Shown: positions 21,110 through 30,628 of the stretch, in pieces
How positions within the stretch are numbered: position 1 is the first letter of the stretch
How the letters are laid out: every line of letters starts with the position of its first letter
Origin: Cladophialophora immunda
Lineage: Eukaryota > Ascomycota > Eurotiomycetes > Chaetothyriales > Herpotrichiellaceae
Length of the DNA: 64,000 nucleotides
Assembly: GCF_000835495.1 (NCBI RefSeq)
Contig: NW_015622544.1
Span: forward strand, 4,182,855-4,246,854
Direction: 5' to 3'
The notes under the pieces: model-generated
What the model was told of the DNA's origin: nothing
Database searches by the model: none
The model's input: the letters and a program-made list of their open reading frames with translations, nothing else
Made by a program: the position numbers and the translations under genes

Positions 21110-22299
21110 TCAAGCTGCCACCATAGGCACGTTATACTGAGCTGGTTTCGCCTCCAGCGGGTCCGGGGGCACTGGCATCTCCTTGCCCGCGTCTTCGATT
21201 TTTCCCGACAGAAAGGCCAGAGGGATATTGGGGCCCCAGATGTGCAGCGTGTCCGGCGCAGCGGCCTCCCTGCCAAAGGGCGTGTCTTGGTTGACCAGAT
21301 CCCCGTCCGAATAGTGTTCGACAATGTTTCCAGAGCCGTCGAACCTGTCAACCAGGAAATAGTCAGCCACAGTGTTTGAGATCACGATGCCAGAACGGAA
21401 GAGGTCCATACCAGTAGTCGAAGATCTGACTCCCCAGGACATGTCGCCCAATGCCCCAGCAGTTCGTCCAGCCCTTGGTTCGGAGCCAGTCATGCCCAAG
21501 GGTCTGCGTGTCGAAATCATTGACTTCGTAGCTTGAATGATGGACGAACACGGGCCGCCCTTCCTGGCCGGATGCGACAAACCAACTCTGGGGCGCATCC
21601 GTTAGTCTGCAATATCGACAATTGGCTGCATTGACTTACGTGATGATCAGTATATTCTGCCCCCAAGTCTATGTGGCAAAAGCACGTCTCATCTTTGCCC
21701 GTCACAGGGCTGAAAACGGCGTCGGTCGGCTTCAAATTGATCAGGCCGGTATAGAATGAGAGCGTGCTCTCAAACTTGCTCGGGGGGACAATGAATCCGT
21801 AGTGTCCCAGCTTGTGCACAGGGGAAGCCCCCGGCTTGAATCGTCGAAATGTGCCTTTCCTGGGCTTTTGGATGGCCGTGTTTGCGATTGGTGCAGTCTT
21901 CTCGAGCGGAGGTACGGGGCCGTCGCTCTCTCTCAACTTTTGTCCATAGACAAAGCCCACCGTGAAGCCATTGGGATCCTCGACCGTGACCACCTTTCCA
22001 CCGCCGGGCGCATCGCTGTCCTGGATGGGCGAGGCACCTGGACGGGCAGCAGCGGCTTCCAGCTCTTGCAGGCTGTCCACCACCCAGAAGCCCCCGACAA
22101 AATGTCTCTTGGTGTCTGGAGATCGTTCGGCGACGTAGACGAACGGTTGGATCCCGTACCCGCGAAGGTACACGCGGTCGGCGGTTCGGTGCTCCTCCAC
22201 GAACCCAAAATCGAAAAGGAAAGAGAGCGCTCTGTCCAGATCCGGGTGCTGGTATACCACGTGCGCCAGTCGGACCACACGAACTTGCTTGACTGCCAT
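21110..22299 (-). CDS. Extradiol ring-cleavage dioxygenase (glyoxalase fold)
   Basis: Three exons, 22299-21640, 21587-21412 and 21344-21110; 356 residues. It has two vicinal-oxygen-chelate domains. The first opens with RLAHVVYQHPDLDRALSFLFDFGF and the second with LGHYGFIVPP. Predicted Fe(II) ligands in domain 2 are His166, His236 or 237 (FVHHSSYEV) and Glu288 (NIVEHY). Splicing of intron 2 joins FDYW to FDGSGN and so rebuilds the last ligand region. This class opens catechol rings next to the diol (2,3-dioxygenase type). It sits between its probable regulator (22745-24960) and the FAD hydroxylase, all on one strand. A possible additional 5' exon is suggested by an acceptor-like site just before ATG 22299. 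Confidence 0.87.
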
Positions 22300-22744
22300 C
22301 CCGTCCTGGGTTAAACAAACACTGGTGTTAGGTCGTACGATGGGAACCAAGATGGACCTGCACAGGTACAAGCTGTGCCTCCCAGAGAGAGAGCTCCCCG
22401 GAGTGCAATATATCAACACCCCCCAAATTCGCCCCGCAAACCCGGCCGTATGAATCGCGACAAAGTGTATGGGATAGGTTTGCCCCGTGGGCTCTATCTA
22501 CGGTCTTCACGGATCCCATCGTGGGTCAGTAGCGGACACGGCCATGCACGGTCTCAGGAATGTACCGATCACCGTCCACGTGACAACAGGTTCGATGGAG
22601 TCCAGGCTCGGTGCGGGCGCGGCTTCCGGTGGAGTGGTATAAGAAGCCAAATTCCGAGGCATTGGCATGGAGGTAACCCTCCTTTCAAGGTGCGAAAGTT
22701 GATTTGCCAGATAGCTCGGCGGCACCATCATTGTCTAGGACTAC
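22300..22744. promoter_or_regulatory. Promoter of the dioxygenase gene
   Basis: 445 bases between the regulator 3' end and the dioxygenase start. It contains CACGTG near 22578 and a run of CGG/CCG triplets at 22609-22628 (including CGG-N3-CCG at 22620-22628) of the kind bound by Zn2Cys6 dimers. Binding by the adjacent regulator is conjecture. Confidence 0.35.
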
Positions 22745-24960
22745 TCAACCAGGCATGAAATCCAGATCTTGGTAGCCACCAAAGAAGTCGGAAAATCCGA
22801 ATTCGATCTCATTGCTGCCATCATAAAATTGAGGCTGGAGCACAGGGAAGTTCTGAGGGTCAAACATGGGGGCTTGGTAGCTGGCTATGTTCGTTTGATC
22901 AGTCAACTCCAGCGACGTTGGATACTCCTCCTGCGGGAGTGGCTGCCGTTGCTGCACCTCCGCCGGACCGGGGTACGAAATGTTGTCGCTGATCGTCGAG
23001 TTGTTCCTCTCTCGCCGGTTGAGATCTGGAGGAGTGTTGCCGCTGAGGCGCGGCATTCGGAAAAAGACTGCGTATCTTTTGGCTAGCTGTCTTTCTTCGG
23101 CGTTGAGCGCGCCTCCTCTTTCAAGGATCTTTGCCAATTCTGTTAAGGTGGTCAGAGCGTGAAAAATTCTGGAAAATGAATAGTCTTACCTGACACAACG
23201 GAACCCAACTTCCATCTCTCGCTGAAGTGTGCCAGGACCAGCTTCCCCAAGTCGTGACTAGAAGCGATCAGAGGCTGGGTTCTTAAGATATCGCCATCCA
23301 CGTAGTAGGGTGGGAGCATCATGCATGTAAAAAATGGGTGTGCGACCGCGATGTATCTGGAATCCCAGAGACTGATGATCCGTGACAAGTCGATGGCGCG
23401 CTGCCGGAGGGGAGACGGCCCGCTAGCACCCACGCTTGACACACTGCGGTCGTCGTTTTCGGCCGTAGCAATGCCAGACACCATGAAGGACGCGGCCATC
23501 AACATGAGATGGGTCCCAATGACCCAGTTGCACCGGGCAAAAGTCGCCGGGGTGAATGTCAAGGTTTCGGCGTCGAGTCGAAGCGACGCAGGAAGGGCCA
23601 GTTTGAAACAGCAAATCTCGTTCTCCAGCGTCAATTTCTCATCCGCGGATACGTCTTGTTTCTGTTGCAGGCGGTCATGGACCGTCGCCATGAAATGGTT
23701 GGCGACCAGGAACCACGCCCTCTCGTCTTGGTTGCTACAGCCCTGCAACGACCTCCACGATTGTCCCGGTAGCATGTTAAGCTGTGCAGATGATACCTCT
23801 ATTTCGGCAAACCAAGCTTCGTCTGAGACTGGTAGAGCAACAGCCATTCTTTTGCGGTCGATCGAATACGGGTGCCGGGAGACCGTAGATGCAAATGTAT
23901 CGAGTTCCCACACAGCCCACCAGGCTCGCCTGAACTCTTCCCGTTCAACCGAGTCCATGGGCGTGAGGGGGCTCCAATCTTCATCGTCAATTTCGGAGAG
24001 CCCCAAATCGTAGGCTAACCTAACACAGACGCCGATGAGGATCCAGCCTTGGTGTGTTGGGCCTGACGTGTAGAAGTAGTAGGCCAGTAGGATACAGCCC
24101 TGGAGATAAGTCAAGGACGGACTTCGTATTGAACGGGCCTGGGCGTAGCAATCTCGAGCGCGCTGAGCGAACTCGTGTCCTCGCTTGTTTGGCGGCGTAC
24201 CAGCAAAAACTGGATGGTTGGAAAACCTCGCGGACATGGCAAACATGCTGTAGAACAAGAGCGACTCGTCGACGGTGAATCCCTTCATGATATCGCCATC
24301 ATTCAATAGAGACTTTTCGTACCGGGCTAGAAACCGCGGTCGATGGAGGATGGGGACCCAGGCCTGGACTTTGTCAAAGAAGACGTAGATCAGATCTATG
24401 GCGACCGAGCAAGGGATTTCTGCACCGAGGGCCGAAATCTGTGTCGGCGTCGAGAGTTTGGTGGTAGGTTCAGTTGAAGTTGCGGGTGGCGATTGCTCCA
24501 AGTCTTGCCCGTCGGCTTCGGGGTCTTCCTCGTCAATATCCTCGGCGTCAGAGGCAGAGCCATTTTGGTTGTTTGATTCGGTGGATTGGTCCTGGTTTTC
24601 AGGGGCGTGGTTCTCGGTCTCAGCGATCTCGGCGAGGAGTCCTTTCAGCGAATCTCGAAGCAGGGTCTGGGGAATTCCGCGCCGGCCGTCCTGCTCAGCG
24701 GAGCCTTCTCCCGCTCGCGAAGCTGCATCAAGAACCTGGACTAACTTGGACAGGCTGTCACTGATCTTTCGAGATTGAGTCTTGAGCTGGGGTTTGCGCG
24801 TAGGCTTCTTCCTTTTCAGAGGGAAAGTGCAAGAGTTACCCGTCCGTAAGCAAAGGCCGCAGACGGGACGACGCATGTCACATTTGGTCTTTTTGCGGTT
24901 GCACTCTTGACATGCCCGGCGCGGTTCAAGCGGCGGGACAGAGGCCTCGGTCTCGGCCAT
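22745..24960 (-). CDS. Zn(II)2Cys6 transcription factor (catabolic cluster)
   Basis: Two exons, 24960-23190 and 23139-22745, joined over a 50-nt intron; 721 residues. Cysteines 17, 20, 27, 34, 37 and 44 form the C-x2-C-x6-C-x6-C-x2-C-x6-C binuclear zinc cluster, followed by a basic linker (KRKKPTRKP). An acidic disordered stretch lies near 130-165. The middle homology domain (Fungal_trans) is visible from about 185, with YLQGCILLAYYFYTSGPTHQGWILIGVCVRLAYDLGL and RRAWWAVWELDTFAS. The C-terminus ends in an aromatic/acidic stretch (FGFSDFFGGYQDLDF) that could be an activation domain. Position upstream of a parallel dioxygenase and hydroxylase suggests that it controls them. Confidence 0.9.
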
Positions 24961-25569
24961 GGTGGTTGCCCGAAGGAGCTACGTAGCTCGACCACTGAGA
25001 TACACAATCATCGAAGTCGACGTTCAGCGATTCGCGATGTCGTGACCATGAGGTTGAAATTGGAAGAAATGAGATGTTTTGCTAGCCCTTGAATCTTACT
25101 TAGGATCCTGCGGGCGAGCGCCCGGCGCTAGACCAGAAATGGCCATGGTGGCAGCCTCGATGCGGAACGGAGAGTGGGCGACAAAGTGGGGGCGGACGGT
25201 GGGGTGGCAAGGCGGGGGTCTTGGCACCACCAAGCTGACTAATGGCGGTTGGCGCAGTTTTTACTTCATTATCATTTTCCAGCCAGCCTTGCGACAACCC
25301 ATAGACATCGTCCAACTCTGTAGGATTCGGGGCTCTCTAGCAATATCTCCCAGTCTACGGCTAGTCTCCTCGCGCGCTTTTCGCACCCAACCTAAAGAGT
25401 CGGAGTGCCTACATAAGAACGCATCCAGTTGCTCCTCATGTAGTCAGTTGGTGGACTTGAATAGCTGAAAAGGTAGGGTAGTCTCTCATTTGTCACTCAG
25501 TCAATGTCCATTGCCTTAACCGTGTGTGGGACTACATACGGCTGGGCGTAGCAGAAATGGCTCCAGTGA
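24961..25569. other. Intergenic, 0.6 kb
   Basis: Promoter of the Zn2Cys6 regulator. Nothing coding is supported up to the minus-strand fragment that ends at 25570. Confidence 0.45.
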
Positions 25570-25861
25570 CTATACGAGCTTCTCTCGGCGCAGTCCATCG
25601 TACAAGGCGTGGAGATCAGGTTCTCCTTCACTGACCGACAGCTCTAGCTGTGTCCTAAGCGTTCCGCGCAGTTGCATCCGTCGCTGATCTGACCGAATGT
25701 TCCCGATCAACTCGTCGAGCTGCTTCCCCTCCAGTTTGGTGGTATTCCCTACGACAGGGCGTTCAGATTCAGTCTTTATATGTGTAACTCACTGTGGCTG
25801 CACACTGGTACCTGTGCTTACCTTGGAAGTTCAAGTAAGGTTGGAGGCGGCTTTTGCACCT
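25570..25861 (-). pseudogene. Possible small gene or gene fragment, unknown
   Basis: An open stretch 25748-25570 (59 codons with stop) reads KLEGKQLDELIGNIRSDQRR and ends LHALYDGLRREKLV, with coding-like composition. A 73-nt intron with good sites (donor GTAAGC at 25821, acceptor TAG at 25749) joins it in phase 1 to a short upstream piece (25861-25822) that contains QPYLNFQ. No start codon is found upstream in frame. I do not recognise it. It could be the tail of a decayed gene or a missed small gene. Confidence 0.3.
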
Positions 25862-26001
25862 CTACCTTGACCACTTGCAGGCCACAAGTGGCCAACAGGA
25901 ACGGGAAACTATCTATCCCAAATCCTACAGCTTTCACAAAATCTGAGATGACATGATGCTTCCTTCATTAGATCCGGCCCTTTTCCCCCTGTCTTCACTA
26001 T

Positions 26002-28400
26002 CTAAACAATTCCCAGCTCCGCAAAATGGTCAATTGTAGAATGAAACGACGTCGTATCCTCCGAGTCTGATTTCTCGGCCTCATGCTCCATCCTCGCCAA
26101 CCTCGTGTCGACCCTCGAGGGCACGGTTACACTGAGCAGCAGCTCCGCAAACGCAATCTCCCAATCCACAAGCTCATCCTGTGTCATCCGAGCCTCGTTC
26201 ATCTCCGCCCTTTGTCCCTCGATGCGTTGGTGAGCCAGCTCCGCGGCCATGTGGCCCTGCTTGTCTCTTACAGTAGGATCGAGGCCGTACATGCGAGCGC
26301 ATGCCAGGAGGCGTAGCATGGGCACATCGGCGAAGAGCGCGGCGTAGTGCAGCACCGAGCGGCCGGCCTTGTCGAGCGCGCCTGTGTCGAACTTGTGGGT
26401 CAGGAGCTCAGAGACGGAATCATGGGAGTTGTTGGTGACACCGCCCTGGAGTGGTGTCGTTCCGTTGTTGTCAGCCGCGCTGTTGATGCGGGCGCCGTGT
26501 CGTATGAGGATGCGGACGGCCGAGGTATGATTATTGCGGACGGCTTCGAAAATTGGAGACTGGCCGGAGTAGTCGGACGCATTGACGTTGGCGCCGCATG
26601 AGAGGAGGGCTGGAATGAAGAACTCTGGGTAAGAATAGTACATCGCGGCAATGAGGCAGGTTTGACCCCATGTATCGCGTTGGTCGACTCTCGCTCCAGC
26701 CTGAAGGAGGAGCTCCATACACTCTGGACCGTCGGCTTTGAGGGAAGATCGCAGCGGGCCCTGCATGATAAAGTCTGTTTTGTTTGGAGAGGCTCCGTGC
26801 TCAAGCAGCGTTCGAACGGCTTCGCTGTTGCCGCGAGCGGCTGCCCAGTGCAGTGGCGTCCTCCCGTCAGCATCGGGCTGATCGATCAACGTTGGATGCT
26901 GGAGGACTTCTTGCTTCAGGTCAATATGTAGCATGTTCATCACGACCTTGTGCAATTGAGTGAGCTTCCTTCTGCCTACACACGCGTCCTCATTGGGATA
27001 GATCTTCAACAACTGGTCTATCTTCCATTTTGATGAGTTTGAGGTACCCTGGAAACACAAGATCGAATTCCAGGCCATGTCATATGGTGATCTGCTTCGG
27101 CTCAGTTTTGTCCGCAGTTCTTGGCTGTCTTGATCACTTACTCCCTCGTATAGTTTTCTGCGTGTGGTTCGGCTCCAAATTGGATGAGCAGCTCCACAAC
27201 CTCAAGTTGGCTTTTGTACATTGCAAGATGTAGGAGGCTGTTTCCGTTGCTAGCGTTGACATCTAGGACTGAAGCCTTGCCCGCAACTAAGCTTGACCTG
27301 ACGGCTTCAACGTCGCCGAAGTAACAATCCTTGAAGATTGGATCCCACTCAGGCCGTACGTTTGCGACGCGGAGGCAAAGCTCTGGACCATTGGCCCGAC
27401 TGATGCTCAATGCGATTGAAGCGACCTTTGCCAGGAACCAAGGTGGAAAGAAATAATGAACATGTAGCAGCCCTTCGGAATTGCCCTTACAAACGTTGCT
27501 GTCGCATGCGGGACTGAGTGCTGGGATTCCAGTGTATCCAATAAACAGCATGCCCACGACAGACCTCAGAAGCTTTGGCGTATGCATGCTCACCTGTACA
27601 TGACAGGCACATCTGCACCAGGACTCACATCTGGTTCGTTGTGAGAACCTCATCTGAAGTGCGCCAAACCCCGATGTTGCAATTGGTGGCTTCTGCTCTT
27701 GATTGGCCCACGGGGTAGGCGCATGGCTCGCAACAGGTATGACCGGGGGCTGCTGCTGCTGGACCTGCTCTGAAAGGCTCAGAAGCCCTTGCTCAATCTT
27801 GTCAAAGCGCCCCTCATTGTTATCGTGATATTTCAGGATTGTTGCTAATGATTTTTCCAATGACGAATGTTGTTTAGCGACGACCTGAGAGAAGCCCAGT
27901 TGCCCATGACTTGTAGTAACGCGAAGATCCCGAAGCTCAACCTGAACCCGCAATGCGATACTCGAGGTCAGTATGCCCAGTGCAGTGTTCAGGTTGTGTT
28001 TCAGGGTTCCAAGCTCATTGCGTATCTTAAACACATTCGACTCCACCCTCAACCACAACACCTTACTCGTAAATTTGAGGCCATTGGCAGGGAGTTTTTT
28101 GAGGATGGTATCGAGATCGTTCAATTTCGCTTGGATGTGCTCAAGTATGGGAGGGAGGCTCTGGAAGCCAGCTATCTTGGGCGCGGTCGAGCCACGATTT
28201 TCAGCGTGAACCGATCTGGCTTCGCTAAAAAGAGAGTTAACCTCGTGTAACAGTAATTGAAGGTCAGAGACTTCGTTGTTCAATGCCAAGATGACATCTG
28301 GCACACCTCTCAACCTGATTAACTTTTGGAGACCCTGGGAAGCGGCATTGGCCGCACCTATCAGTGCTATGAGGCTTGCTGTAAATGACAGCGGGTCCAT
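26002..28400 (-). CDS. HeLo-like N-domain + ankyrin repeat protein
   Basis: Two exons, 28400-27142 and 27091-26002, with a 50-nt intron (GTAAGT...GCAG); 782 residues. Residues 1-230 match the fungal N-terminal signalling domain type seen in STAND/NLR and HeLo-like proteins (MDPLSFTASLIALIGAANAA, then long amphipathic helices, KLNDLDTILKKL). A Cys/Trp patch (CESWCRCACH) and a hydrophobic segment (SVVGMLFIGYTGIPA) follow. From about 365 to 650 there are ankyrin repeats, e.g. DGRTPLHWAAARGNSEAVRTLL and DYSGQSPIFEAVRNNHTSAV. There is no NACHT/NB-ARC between them. The likely role is non-self or stress signalling, an inference from domain type. Neighbouring broken C2H2 and PNP_UDP fragments support an immune-like locus. 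Confidence 0.85.
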
Positions 28401-28639
28401 GGGGCAAAGTCGCTAGCATACACGGCAATGAGCGACATCAGCAAGCTAGTTAACGGAACATCGGTAGTGATACAGACGGCTTCAAGGTCTCCGCCGCGTT
28501 GGATGGTGATCTTCTCTTGTTCGAGAGGAAAGCCTAGCAGGCTCATAAGATGGTGCAGACTGAGAGCCTTGGTGTAGAGAAGACCAGGCGGGGGAGGCGG
28601 GGTTCTTATCTGCCCCTTATACCCGAGAGAGGCAGAGCC
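28367..28639 (-). other. Open fragment overlapping start of ankyrin gene
   Basis: A 90-codon open stretch after a TGA at 28640-28642, reading PPPPGLLYTKALSLHHLMSL, then EQEKITIQRGGDLEAVCITT and DVPLTSLLMSLIAVYASDFA. Its last 11 codons overlap the ankyrin gene start in another frame. Composition looks like genuine protein sequence rather than chance. It lacks a start and is preceded by an acceptor-like AG at 28640-28641, so it could be the last exon of a decayed upstream gene. Family unknown. Confidence 0.35.
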
Positions 28640-28891
28640 TCAACAGATTGTGAGCATCTCGATAACGACTTTTTAAGTCCAAACATGGTATAACCAAAAG
28701 AATATCCGAGGAAGATGCTTGGATATGTTATAATACAGGAAGTCCAATTCCGCGGCCTGGAACTAGCCAATCCTACCATTCTCATTCTTCGTGTTGCTGT
28801 GTGATGGAGTGAAGGTAGCCGCCCTGGTCAGAAAAATATTTTAAAGATGTCAGGCCGCACTCCTCCGTGCTCAGTCACGTGCAGGAGCATC

Positions 28892-29933
28892 TCAGGTTGA
28901 AGCGGCGAGGCTCAAGGCCGCGCTCAGGTCCAAAGATGGAAATGGAAAGTCCTCGTGTCGAGATTCCGACGTCGAAATCCCTGTTTCTCTGCCAGCCTCG
29001 TCCGTCGGCCTGCACAATGGACATGGCAATGGGGTGGCTGGTAGCATATGCAGAGAGGCTTCGAGGACGGTGGGTACTTGATTGATCGCAATGGATTCAG
29101 AGTGGATCTGCTTGATGTGATCTGAAAGAGTTGAGCTGTCCTCATATATCACATCATCGGTACATATCAAGCGGCTCCAACATCTGTCATGCAGATGTTC
29201 TGCTCACGCCATATGATCGACCCAAGCTTTGCGGGTGACAAAAGTGGCGTCTGGCTCTCGGGGCACTTGTCGTAAATGCACGTATACGGGCATATGTCCT
29301 CTGTGAGATGTCTCCTGTGATTCTATCAGTCCATGGCGTCGACCATGAAATGGCATTATTCGTTACCTCCGCCGGTTACCAATCGAAAGCTCGCGGTTCA
29401 AGGTCTGGCAACAGCGAGGGCATTTGAAAAAATAGGCGCCAGGACCTATTTTTGGTGGATGGGGGTATCGAATTCGAAAGGTGATTGAGGAGATCTGAGA
29501 AAGTTATCCTGGAAGGTTTTGGTTTAATATCTTTGTCGTGGCTTCTAGTTTCGTGGCGGTTGAATTTTCCACCAGTGGCTTTCGTGAATTGGCGGCAAAG
29601 AAGTCCTCACTGACTGTCCGAAGCGATGTGTCTGTAATATCATCAAATATGGAAACATTGGGCAGGCAAGCATCCGGTTGTACAGTGAAGATCAAGTCGA
29701 CGCGATAAGCCTCGGCCAGCTTTCGAGAATGCTTCTGAGCGTAAAGAAAGCGGTTTCGCCTCCTGAGGTTGGCATTAATCAAGCGTAGTTGAACAGGAGT
29801 TAACTGGTCTCGATCATCCCGGATCTCTATGGTCTTGAGAGGAGATGTATTTGTTTGACCTAAAACCCAGAATGTGAGGAAGGTTTCGAGGACTGAGTGT
29901 TCTGATACATTGAAACGGGAGTCCGATCGCTTA
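28892..29933 (-). pseudogene. Broken fungal C2H2/CPLC-type protein gene
   Basis: Minus-strand remnant recognisable by blocks common in fungal C2H2 proteins that accompany NLR-like architectures: VSEHSVLETFLTFWVLGQ, TIEIRDDRDQLTP, LRLINANLRRRNRFLYAQ, FKCPRCCQTL, then after a 52-nt intron (29366-29315) RRHLTEDICPYTCIYDKC, TFVTRKAWVDHMA and CPLC. It is disabled by an in-frame TAA at 29504-29506, a frameshift near 29246 and a TGA at 29204-29206 where family members have Arg. The coding similarity runs right up to about 29930, where it meets the plus-strand PNP_UDP fragment, so its 5' end is probably cut by a rearrangement. Confidence 0.65.
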
Positions 29934-30628
29934 TTCAGTACGATTATGGGAGGCAGTTACCCAAGGGATTTGAACGAAAAGACTGCCTAGAGGGCGGCCC
30001 AGGAAAGTCTTCTGCAGAGATTCGATCGTTCCTCGCAAAATTGGAGGTATCACATCATCGACGGCAATTGGGTTGCAGTACGGGTCGCTTTTTGGGAGTC
30101 CTTCAGCGCGTGGACAAAGTGATGGCATATCCTGGGGCGGAGGCCGACAAGCTGTTCGAGCGCTCCTCACTGCATCAACATTATGGGGCTGGAACCTATC
30201 AGACGTGCGGACGGGAGGGTTCTGTTCGTATTTGCCTGGACGCCATCGAGAGCAGTTGCGAAGATTTAGGTTGCGAAAGGAATGGGCCCGTTCAACGTAT
30301 ACGATACCCAAGAGGCACTCCACCTGCAGGCACGATGGGGGGAGGAGGTTCATACCCGCCGTCAATCCATATCGGCAACACGGGATCTGGGGATGCGGTG
30401 ATGAGATCCGCCACACGTCGAGACCAAGTTGCGCAGAAGTACGACATTCTCGGATTTGAAATGGGAGGCGCGGGGATTTGGGATTTCTTTCCTAGCCTCG
30501 TCATCAAGGCCGTGTGCGACTATTCGGACAGCCACAAGTGGCAGCAGTATGCCTCAGTCGCAGCCTCCGCAGCCACGAAAGCATTCCTCGAGGAATGGAG
30601 GCCAGGGAGTGGAACATCCAGGGATTGA
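29934..30628 (+). pseudogene. 5'-truncated PNP_UDP nucleoside phosphorylase domain
   Basis: An open frame of about 230 codons, with no stop between 29906 and 30626, encodes the C-terminal two thirds of a fungal PNP_UDP domain: QYDYGRQLPKGFERKDCL, VMAYPGAEADKLF, HQHYGAGTYQTC, PSIHIGNTGSGDAVMRSATR, YDILGFEMGGAGIWDFFP, VIKAVCDYSDSHKWQQYA. In fungi such domains usually sit at the N-terminus of NLR proteins. The N-terminal Gly-rich nucleotide site and a start codon are missing. The catalytic-region FEM-E-AG has become FEMGGAG. It ends at 30628 with no STAND or repeat domain after it. Remnant, or fragment left by the junction at about 29930. Confidence 0.7.
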
